DNA from: JBIQLO01 sp044464175
Lineage (GTDB): Bacteria > Planctomycetota > Phycisphaerae > Tepidisphaerales > Tepidisphaeraceae
Assembly (NCBI GenBank): GCA_044464175.1
Contig: JBIQLO010000009.1
Span: 1-35,887, forward strand
DNA length: 35,887 nucleotides
Direction: 5' to 3'
Within the stretch, counting starts at the first letter, position 1; every line of letters starts with the position of its first letter. Below, piece after piece: positions 15,307 through 21,671 of this stretch. The translations under genes and the position numbers were made by a program. Below the pieces are notes generated by a model. It was given only the letters and a program-made list of their open reading frames with translations. It made no database searches and was not told the DNA's origin.

Positions 15307-16364
15307 TCACCGGCCTTGGTCTGGTGACGCCGCTGGGCGGCACGGCCCGGTCGACCTGGGATGCGCTGTTGGCGGGGCGGTTCATTTCCGATCATGTGCC
15401 GATGGGCCAGGAGGCCGGGCGCATCGGCGCGCTGGCCGAGGCGGCGGCGCAACAGGCGATTGATGAGGCGGGATGGACGGCAGAAATACTCCAATCGCCG
15501 GGGACCGCGCTGGTGGTGGGAACCAGCAAGGGGCGGATCATCGAAAATGTAAAATGGAAAATGGAAAATGGAGAGGGCGCGCCATTGTCTCCCTTTTCCA
15601 TTTTCCATTTTCCCTTTTCCATTCAGACCGGCGGGCCGCGCTGGACATTGTCGGCGGCATGCGCCAGCGGACTGCATGCGCTGATTCAGGGGACGATGCT
15701 GCTCCAGGGGGGGCAGGCGCGGCGGGTGCTGGTGGTGGCGGCGGAGGCGTCGGTGCATCCCCTGTTTCTGGGGAGCTTCCGGCGGCTGGGGGTGCTGGCG
15801 TCGCCGGAGGTGGGGTGCCGCCCGTTTGACCGGGAGCGGGAGGGATTTTTAATGAGCGAGGCCGCCGCGGCGGTCTGCCTGGAGTTGCCGGAAGATGCCG
15901 GGGGGCGGGAATGCGCGGTGGTGGAGGGGATGGCGCTGGGGGCCGATGCGCACCACCTGACGGGCGTCGATCCGCAGGGGCGGGTGTTGCAGCGATGCCT
16001 GGAGCGGGCGGCGGCGGGCCGGCCGGTGGACCTGGTGCAGGCCCACGGGACCGGGACGGCTTCCAATGACGCGGTGGAGCTGGCGGTGATTGAAGGCACG
16101 CTTGGGAATGACGCCCCGGTCCTCTACTCCCACAAGGGGGCGCTGGGGCACAGCCTGGGGGCGTCGGGGCTGGTGTCGATTGTGTTGAACTGCCTGAGCC
16201 ACCGGCACGGGTTGGCGCCGCCGAACGTGCGGACGCTCAACCCCATGCCCACGCGGCTGATGCTGGAGCGCCAACCGGTGCGCCGGGCGATTTCCCGGTC
16301 GGTGGCGCTGGCGGCCGGATTCGGCGGGGCGGTGGCGGCGGTGGGGCTGCGATCAGCCGAATAA
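15294..16364 (+). CDS. Beta-ketoacyl-ACP synthase-like protein with an in-frame palindromic insert
   Basis: The protein has 356 residues. It has the thiolase fold landmarks of FabF-type condensing enzymes: VITGLGLVTPLGG at the start, active-site C123 in TLSAACASGLHAL, H251 in QAHGTGTASND, K281 and H286 in SHKGALGHSLGASG, and a glycine-rich end GFGGAVAAVGL. It is shorter than FabF (~410). Residues 86-109 (VKWKMENGEGAPLSPFSIFHFPFS) are encoded by a 72-bp palindromic element, only 14 residues before the catalytic cysteine. The frame and all catalytic residues survive, but the substrate-entry region must be altered. ATG 15294 is chosen because family similarity starts there; it overlaps bioB by 13 bp, which hints at a role in making the pimeloyl precursor. 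Confidence is high for the family and low for activity. Confidence 0.85.
   Translation: MQPVITGLGLVTPLGGTARSTWDALLAGRFISDHVPMGQEAGRIGALAEAAAQQAIDEAGWTAEILQSPGTALVVGTSKGRIIENVKWKMENGEGAPLSPFSIFHFPFSIQTGGPRWTLSAACASGLHALIQGTMLLQGGQARRVLVVAAEASVHPLFLGSFRRLGVLASPEVGCRPFDREREGFLMSEAAAAVCLELPEDAGGRECAVVEGMALGADAHHLTGVDPQGRVLQRCLERAAAGRPVDLVQAHGTGTASNDAVELAVIEGTLGNDAPVLYSHKGALGHSLGASGLVSIVLNCLSHRHGLAPPNVRTLNPMPTRLMLERQPVRRAISRSVALAAGFGGAVAAVGLRSAE
15549..15620. repeat. 72-bp palindromic element of TGGAAAA heptamers inside the ketoacyl-synthase gene
   Basis: Arms 15549-15577 and 15591-15620 pair almost completely around a 13-nt spacer. Each arm is built of 7-nt TGGAAAA/TTTTCCA words. Its A+T content is far above that of the flanking GC-rich gene. 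The length is a multiple of three and has no stop in the coding frame, so the host gene stays open. Confidence 0.9.
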
Positions 16365-16368
16365 GCAT

Positions 16369-18123
16369 TCAACGGGGTTGGGTCGCGGGTTGCGTGGCGG
16401 GGGGGTGGAAAATCCCCTGCAGGCGCGGGGGGAGGTCTTCGATCTTTAGGGCGGGGTTGTTTTTGAAGGGCGTGTAGAGGGGGTCGCCGATGCCGCAGAT
16501 CATCCAACTGGTCATGGGCATGGTTTTCCAGTAGACCTCCGCCAGCGGCAATTTGCCGGTCAGCAGCAGGGGGAAGAAATCATCGGCCCGGGGGAAGGCG
16601 GTGAGATAGGGCTCGGCCACGGGGCCGAGCGTGGCGACGACGCCGTCGTTGAGCAGGCCGTGAACCCATCCGCGTTCGTTGTCGGCGTGGAGCCCAACCA
16701 TTTCAAGGCTGGCCACGTGGAACCCGACAGCGCCGGTGTTGAACTGGAAAGACGGGATATAGTTGTGCACGCTGTACCACCCGCAGTAGAGGGCGACGCT
16801 GTTGACGGAGTGGGGCGGAAAGGGCTCCTGCCGGTCATCCCATGTGAGGGGTAGGTTTTTGACTTTATCGCGCACGAGCTGGGCCAAGTTGCGGATGGTC
16901 TGATCGTACTGACCATACCCGTCGGGCTGGTGGTCCTTGTTGAACGGGGCGATGCCCCGGCTGTCCAGCACGATGCGCCCCTTGAGCCCGACCTGCTCGG
17001 CCTTGAGGGAGCCGAGAATCATGTCGCGCACCGTGCCGGGGCGGGGGGCGTCCAGGCGCATCACCATGAGAACCGGCGGGGTGTGGCCGGTGTAGCCGTA
17101 ATGGAGGGGATTGGGCAGCCAGCGGGAATGCGGATAATCGTTCCACCAGAGCAGCGCCAACTCGCTGTCCAGGGCGGCGGTCGTCTCCTCGTTGCGCAGG
17201 AGATTCACCTGGGCATTGAGCAGGCGCACGTAGGCGATTAGGCCGAAATGGTCGCGGATCAGCTGGCGAATCTGCTTGCGGATGGGGGCGGTGGTGGGGC
17301 GGGTGGTGAGCTGGGCCAGCTCTTTTTGGGCGGATTCTATCTGACGGCGCAGGCCGATCCATTTGTTTCGCTCGGCGGCGGTTTGGCGCGGATCCTCGAT
17401 CTGGGCGGCGGCGAACTGGCGCACGACGGCGGCCGTTCCGCCCAATTGCTGGAGCGTCTGGGCGAACTGCTTGAGGGGCTCGGATCGCTGGGCGGGGGGA
17501 AGAAGGCCGATTTCATGGAGAGTTGTGCGCAACGCCTGCTCGGCGCGCTGTGCCAGGCTTTCGCCCGTGGCCGGGGCCGTGGTGGGGGCGGTGGCCGGCA
17601 TGCTGGCGGGACGGATGGTTTTGGCCTGCTGCTCGGCCGCCGTGACGATGCCCTGGAGCTTTCGGCGCACCTCGCCCTCTTCCAGGCGGAGTTGTGCCAG
17701 CTCCTGGTTTTCCTCTTTGGAGCTGACCTGCTGGCTGATGCGGAAGGGAACGCCGTAGAAGGTGACCAGGCAGGTGATCTTGTCGCGGAGCGCGTGCTCC
17801 TGGAGAAACGTACGGATCGGCTGGACAACGGCCGTCTGGTACTGCTCGGGGGCGATCTGCTCCTGCGAGGGAAGGTCCAGCAGGACGATGTGTCCCTGGG
17901 GGAGGTTGCGCTTGATGGCGTAGTAGTCGGCCAACTGAAGGCTCTGGGGCACGTTTTTGTTGGCGATCAGGAGAATCTGGTCGGGCGTGAGGGCCCAGGC
18001 GGGGGAGAACAGGAGTAGGAGGAAGATGCAAAGGCACAAAGGCACCCAGGCGCAGCGAGGGGAAGGGCCTGATGTCTCAACCCTTGGCGCTGCAGTGCCT
18101 CCTTGCCTTTGTGCCTGGTTCAT
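16369..18123 (-). CDS. TIGR03790 family secreted protein
   Basis: The protein has 584 residues and matches TIGR03790, a family of unknown function from planctomycetes and other environmental bacteria. Landmarks are LTPDQILLIANKNVPQSLQLADYYAIKRNLP after the signal peptide, CLVTFYGVPFRI, and near the end VALYCGWYS, GAVGFHVAS and YWKTMPMTSWMICGIGDPLYTPF. A hydrophobic signal core (VPLCLCIFLLLLFSPAWA) lies at residues 27-44 after an unusually long polar lead. That lead and the start of the core are encoded by a palindromic repeat (18032-18116). The middle (~165-290) is a Gln/Glu/Ala-rich, probably coiled or disordered insert. The ATG shares one base with the upstream stop (TAATG), so translation is coupled. 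The 3' end stops 4 bp from the convergent ketoacyl-synthase-like gene. Confidence 0.88.
   Translation of the reverse strand: MNQAQRQGGTAAPRVETSGPSPRCAWVPLCLCIFLLLLFSPAWALTPDQILLIANKNVPQSLQLADYYAIKRNLPQGHIVLLDLPSQEQIAPEQYQTAVVQPIRTFLQEHALRDKITCLVTFYGVPFRISQQVSSKEENQELAQLRLEEGEVRRKLQGIVTAAEQQAKTIRPASMPATAPTTAPATGESLAQRAEQALRTTLHEIGLLPPAQRSEPLKQFAQTLQQLGGTAAVVRQFAAAQIEDPRQTAAERNKWIGLRRQIESAQKELAQLTTRPTTAPIRKQIRQLIRDHFGLIAYVRLLNAQVNLLRNEETTAALDSELALLWWNDYPHSRWLPNPLHYGYTGHTPPVLMVMRLDAPRPGTVRDMILGSLKAEQVGLKGRIVLDSRGIAPFNKDHQPDGYGQYDQTIRNLAQLVRDKVKNLPLTWDDRQEPFPPHSVNSVALYCGWYSVHNYIPSFQFNTGAVGFHVASLEMVGLHADNERGWVHGLLNDGVVATLGPVAEPYLTAFPRADDFFPLLLTGKLPLAEVYWKTMPMTSWMICGIGDPLYTPFKNNPALKIEDLPPRLQGIFHPPATQPATQPR
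18032..18116. repeat. Palindromic element of AGGCACAA words over the TIGR03790 signal peptide
   Basis: The arm AGGCACAAAGGCA (18032-18044) is a perfect 13-bp inverted match to 18104-18116. Weaker pairing continues inward (CAGCG/CGCTG near 18053 and 18089). Arms consist of 7-8 nt GGCACAAA words. It covers codons 3-31 of the TIGR03790 gene. Confidence 0.8.
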
Positions 18124-18446
18124 TATGCCGGTTTCTGATCCGCGAATGGGGAGGCCTTGGGCGTAGCGGCGGCAGCGCCGCCTTGCTCGGGTGGGAGCTG
18201 CTTTTGCTGGGCCTGTTCAATGAGGGTGACCAGCGTCTTGATTTCCTTGAGGGATTCGGGGCTGCCCCACAGCAGCACCCAATCCACGTGCCAGTTGCAG
18301 CGCTCGAAGGTGCATCCCTCCAGATGGTAGATCGTCTCGCGGAGGACCAGCGTGCAGGCAATGAACTTGCACTGGATGAAGGCCTGGCCGCTGATATAGA
18401 CGGTCTGGTTCTGGAACGTTTCGTTTTCGTGTTTGGTCAGAAGCAT
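18123..18446 (-). CDS. Hypothetical protein with pentapeptide-like centre
   Basis: The protein has 107 residues and I recognise no family. The centre, QTVYISGQAFIQCKFIACTLVLRETIYHLEGCTFERCNWHVDWVLLW, has the spaced C-x-F / F-x-x-C pattern of right-handed beta-helix or pentapeptide-type proteins. The C-terminal part is a helix (SLKEIKTLVTLIEQAQQKQL) followed by a Pro/Ala tail. There is no signal peptide, so it is probably cytoplasmic. Its TAA shares a base with the ATG of the TIGR03790 gene, and the preceding small gene ends 32 bp upstream, so it sits firmly inside this leftward operon. No strong ribosome-binding site is visible before the ATG. Confidence 0.65.
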   Translation of the reverse strand: MLLTKHENETFQNQTVYISGQAFIQCKFIACTLVLRETIYHLEGCTFERCNWHVDWVLLWGSPESLKEIKTLVTLIEQAQQKQLPPEQGGAAAATPKASPFADQKPA

Positions 18447-18478
18447 ATGAATGGGGCAATGGGTGTGGTGGCGAAGCG

Positions 18479-18757
18479 TTATTCATCCTCGGCCACTGCC
18501 TTGAGCAGGACCAGTTCATTCAGGACGTTGCGCAGGTCGTGCAGGAGCTTGTCGGGGGACTTGGAGTTCAACAGCCCGGCAATTTCCGAGTGCGTTTTCC
18601 GCAGGCGCTGGTTTTCCTCGCTCAGTTCTCGGATCTGCCGGCGGGCGGTCTCAAGTTCGGGGGTCAGGACATCGACGGCCAGACGCTGGGCGATGGAATG
18701 GTCCAGGCCCAGTTCGTCGCAGATGGCTTCAATCCGGGCGGTAACGGCGTGATCCAT
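18479..18757 (-). CDS. Small helical, coiled-coil-prone hypothetical protein
   Basis: The protein has 92 residues of unknown family. It is almost all helix by composition: ARIEAICDELGLDHSIAQRLAVDVLTPELETARRQIRELSEENQRLRKTHSEIAGLL has heptad-like spacing of Leu/Ile from ~35 to 62, followed by DKLLHDLRNVLNELVLLKAVAEDE. Such a protein would dimerise or bind a partner. The ATG follows GGGAG at a normal distance. It is cytoplasmic, lacking any signal or membrane segment. It lies 103 bp after the glycosyltransferase-like gene and 32 bp before the next small gene. Confidence 0.7.
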   Translation of the reverse strand: MDHAVTARIEAICDELGLDHSIAQRLAVDVLTPELETARRQIRELSEENQRLRKTHSEIAGLLNSKSPDKLLHDLRNVLNELVLLKAVAEDE

Positions 18758-18860
18758 GAAATAACTCCCTTCGAGTCATGGGCCGGATTCAACAGGGTGA
18801 AGGCCGACCAAGGTAGTGTAGCGGCTTGGGGGGGCGGAATCCACCGGCAACCGAATTGGC

Positions 18861-20219
18861 TCATCCTTTGGCCGGGCCGCCGGTGGTCGATTTTCCGGGA
18901 GGCACCGGTCCCGGCGCGGTGGGGGCGGTTCGGGGGGTGGCGAAGATGGCCTCGATCATGGGGGGCAGGACGCGGTCGGCGGCTAGATACTGGCGGGCGA
19001 TCTCGTAGGCGGCCGCCCGGTGCTGCGCGGGATCGGCCTGAATTCGGCGCAGCGCTTCGATGGCCTGTTCGGAAGTGGAGAAGGCGAAGAGGCCCTGTCC
19101 GGCGGGAACGTGGCGGCTCCAGCCGGTGTCCTGCACGACGGCGGGTCGGCCGGCGGCCAGGTAGCAGGCTGTGCGGCAGCTGAACCAGCCGCTGCGGGTA
19201 TCGACATACACGTTCTTGGCGACCGACCATTCCCCCTGGCTATTGCGGATGAAGTCCAGGTAGCGGGAAGGGGTGATGGTCACTTCCTGGGCGTCGGCCA
19301 GCCGCCAGCCGGCTTCGCGGATTTCCTGCACGGGCGTCTTGTGTCCACCGATCGCCAACTCCAGCGGGACCTCGGGCAGTTGTTGCGGCAGGGTTTTGAA
19401 TTTCTCGAATTCCGGAACCTTGGTCTGGTAGTTGACACCCTTGTAGAGCAGCTCACCCCGGAAGTAATCCCAGGTCATAATGGTGGTGAAGGGGGCATCC
19501 GCCGGCGGCGGGTTTTCCTTGATCGGCCGCCAGGGCGCCAGGGAGACGATGGGGCGGGTCACCTGCCAGTCAAAGTCCATGCGCGGAATGACGCAGTCCG
19601 GTTCATAAATGTTTTCCGCGTAGGTCAGGTGCCGGTCATGGGCGGCCACCTGCTTGCACCAGCGCTCAACATGCTCCGACCAGGCGAACTTCTCATGGAG
19701 CATGATCTGGTTGTAACCCGGATCGGTGTCCAGAAAGACTTTCACGCATTTGGGATTGAGCTCATCCGGAAAGAAACAGGCGCCCGAGACGTTGAGGAAG
19801 ATATCGGCCGTTCTGGCCACTTCGTCAAACGCCTTGCGCGTCATGCCAAAGGACTGGTCGTGCAGCAGGAGGTAATGCCACTTGCCGGCCAACTCGGGCG
19901 CGTAGGTGTTGAAGAAGTCTCGGATGAAGCGGACGGTGTAGTCGGGGTCGTCGGTGGGGTAGCGCTTGATCGGATCATAGGGCCAGACCCACGTGTCCTC
20001 GTGGTAGTAGACATCATGCCCCAGCTCGTGCAGCCCCAGGCAGTAGTGAAAATAATCCCACGCCACGCCGCCCAGGGGAAACTGCCCCACCAGGCCGCCG
20101 ACGATGATGCGAAGTTTCTTCCTTGAGGCCGTGACGGAATGACGCGGGGACGAAGCGGCGGCGGGGGAGGATTCCCTCCGTCGTTTGGTCCCTTTGTCGC
20201 TCCGTTGCGCCCCTTTCAT
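18861..20219 (-). CDS. Glycosyltransferase-like protein
   Basis: The protein has 452 residues. KLRIIVGGLVGQFPLGGVAWDYFHYCLGLHELGHDVYYHED has the first Rossmann strand and glycine-rich loop of GT-B enzymes. Towards the C-terminus, SGWFSCRTACYLAAGRPAVVQDTGWSRHVPAGQGLFAFSTSEQAIEALRRIQ matches the donor-binding half seen in GT4 and CgeB-like proteins, including a conserved acidic/aromatic site and the typical capping helix. Donor and acceptor cannot be told. Residues 4-30 are low in complexity (QRSDKGTKRRRESSPAAASSPRHSVTA) and come from a repeat element; the catalytic domain begins at ~35. ATG 20219 overlaps the upstream oxidoreductase stop (ATGA), which supports this start over an internal one. 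The likely context is surface polysaccharide or glycoprotein synthesis. Confidence 0.75.
   Translation of the reverse strand: MKGAQRSDKGTKRRRESSPAAASSPRHSVTASRKKLRIIVGGLVGQFPLGGVAWDYFHYCLGLHELGHDVYYHEDTWVWPYDPIKRYPTDDPDYTVRFIRDFFNTYAPELAGKWHYLLLHDQSFGMTRKAFDEVARTADIFLNVSGACFFPDELNPKCVKVFLDTDPGYNQIMLHEKFAWSEHVERWCKQVAAHDRHLTYAENIYEPDCVIPRMDFDWQVTRPIVSLAPWRPIKENPPPADAPFTTIMTWDYFRGELLYKGVNYQTKVPEFEKFKTLPQQLPEVPLELAIGGHKTPVQEIREAGWRLADAQEVTITPSRYLDFIRNSQGEWSVAKNVYVDTRSGWFSCRTACYLAAGRPAVVQDTGWSRHVPAGQGLFAFSTSEQAIEALRRIQADPAQHRAAAYEIARQYLAADRVLPPMIEAIFATPRTAPTAPGPVPPGKSTTGGPAKG
20131..20208. repeat. Imperfect palindrome with ACGGAGCGACAAAGGG words at the start of the glycosyltransferase gene
   Basis: The segment from 20131 (ACGGAATGAC...GGGAC) pairs imperfectly with that ending at 20208 (GTCCC...GTCGCTCCGT): roughly 15 of 22 aligned positions, including ACGGA, GAC and GGGA blocks. 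It encodes residues 4-30. The same octamer word occurs in the bioB tail. Confidence 0.5.
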
Positions 20220-21508
20220 TCGATCTCCACCACGCGGTTCTCCAGCATCGCCCGGTCGGCGGCGAAGGCGATCAGATGCCCGGTGAGGGAGTCCTCAATC
20301 CGGGTACGGGCGTGCGCCTGTCGGCCGCTGATGGTGGAGATGAAATCCTCGATCAGCCGCGAATCCCCGCCGCCATGGCCGTCCCCTTCGGCGTTGGTCT
20401 CGGTTTCGGCGGCGATTTTCTGCTCCGTGTAGAGTGGATCGGGCGTCTGAGAGGGATGGCGCAGAAAGATGTCCCCATTTTCCATGTCCCCTTCGATCTC
20501 GCCCAGCGAGCCGATCAGGTGAATTTTGCGGCAGGGGCGGCTGGTGGCGCAGAGCATGTCGTGACTGGCCGTCACGCCGTTGGCGAACTGCACCACCACG
20601 CTCTGGTGGTCCACCACGTTGTTGTCGCAGCGCCAGACGCACCGGCCGTAGGGGTTGGTGGTCTTGAGCGATTCGATCTTCTGCTCCAGCGTCGGCGTGC
20701 CCAGATGTTCAATCGTCTCCCAGGCGTAGGAGCCCCAGATATTCTTGTCGATGTAGAGGGAACGGGCCGAGTAGGGGCAGGTGGACTCAATTTTGCATCC
20801 ATTGAGGCATCGGTCGGCCGACCCTTCCGGGGCGTTCTCCCGCTTGAACTGGGAAAGAGCCCCGAAACTGGAGACGCGGACGGCCGGGATGCCGCTCATG
20901 AACCAGGCGAGCAGGTCCAGGTCGTGGCAGCACTTGGCCAGCAGCATGGGGGCCGAGGTGTTGCGGTTGTTCCATCGCCCGCGCACGAAGGCGGTGGCCA
21001 TGTGGTGGTAGCTGACATTTTCCGTGGTGTGGATGCCGATGATCTGCCCGATCTTGTTCTGCTCGACCAGCTTCTTGATGGTGCTGTAGAAGGGGGCGTA
21101 GCGCAGCACGTGGCAGATCATGACCAGCCGGTTGTGTTGCCGGGCCGCGGCGATCAGGTCCCGCACCTCCTGCTCGCTGGGGGAGATGGGTTTTTCCAGC
21201 AGCACATCGTATCCGGCGGCCAGAAAGGGCATGGTCGAGCGGTAGTGCAGCCGGTCCATGGTCCCGTTGATGATGGCGTCGGCCAGCTTGGGGCGGGCGG
21301 CCAGCTCTTCAAAGGAGCGGAACTGCCGCTCAGGCGGAATCCCGTGTTCCCTGGCCATCGCGCTGCGCCGGGTGTCATCCGGCTCGGCGATGGCAACCAC
21401 TTTCATATACTCCGGATGCCGCAGGGCATAGCGGGCATAATTAACCGATCGATGCCCCGCGCCGATGACGGCGATGGTGACGGGGCCCTTGCTGATGGAT
21501 TTGTTCAT
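20216..21508 (-). CDS. Gfo/Idh/MocA-family oxidoreductase
   Basis: The protein has 430 residues. These enzymes use bound NAD(P) to oxidise or reduce sugars and related polyols. The N-terminal Rossmann fold is clear (VTIAVIGAGHRSVNYARYALRHPE), as is the family's Glu-Lys-Pro motif in DVLLEKPISPSEQEV, whose Lys is the usual catalytic base, and CHDLDLLAWFMSGIP in the second domain. A Cys cluster, CLNGCKIESTCPYSA (around residues 246-260), marks a subfamily common in planctomycetes; it might bind a metal, which is my inference. I chose ATG 21508 because the Rossmann strand follows it; the frame is open 22 codons further. It sits 163 bp after the giant surface-protein gene and overlaps the glycosyltransferase gene by 4 bp. 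Confidence 0.9.
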   Translation of the reverse strand: MNKSISKGPVTIAVIGAGHRSVNYARYALRHPEYMKVVAIAEPDDTRRSAMAREHGIPPERQFRSFEELAARPKLADAIINGTMDRLHYRSTMPFLAAGYDVLLEKPISPSEQEVRDLIAAARQHNRLVMICHVLRYAPFYSTIKKLVEQNKIGQIIGIHTTENVSYHHMATAFVRGRWNNRNTSAPMLLAKCCHDLDLLAWFMSGIPAVRVSSFGALSQFKRENAPEGSADRCLNGCKIESTCPYSARSLYIDKNIWGSYAWETIEHLGTPTLEQKIESLKTTNPYGRCVWRCDNNVVDHQSVVVQFANGVTASHDMLCATSRPCRKIHLIGSLGEIEGDMENGDIFLRHPSQTPDPLYTEQKIAAETETNAEGDGHGGGDSRLIEDFISTISGRQAHARTRIEDSLTGHLIAFAADRAMLENRVVEIE

Positions 21509-21563
21509 GAAAAAGCATTCCTGGCTGGAACAACAAAGCGGGGATGAGGATATGCGATTGACG

Positions 21564-21669
21564 GGACAAGTCAATTGTCCGAGGGGTCATTTGTCACCTG
21601 TCACCGGTCCCCTGCGGCGGCACATTCCAAAGCGCGCCGGCAAGGGACCGATGACAGGCGATCCATGAC
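21564..21669. repeat. Two inverted repeats between the giant gene and the oxidoreductase gene
   Basis: A short perfect hairpin GGACAA/TTGTCC (21564-21580) is followed by a long imperfect palindrome with arms 21586-21611 and 21644-21669, which match in 21 of 26 positions. The left arm contains 7-nt GTCACCT words (TTGTCACCTGTCACCGG). This belongs to the same architectural class as the other heptamer palindromes. Confidence 0.75.
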
Positions 21670-21671
21670 CT

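Noticed and set aside
19020..20126. Plus-strand open frame of 368 codons, and a similar one at 20276-21547
   Set aside because: Both are shadows of the glycosyltransferase-like and Gfo/Idh/MocA genes, which have clear motifs and coupled starts.
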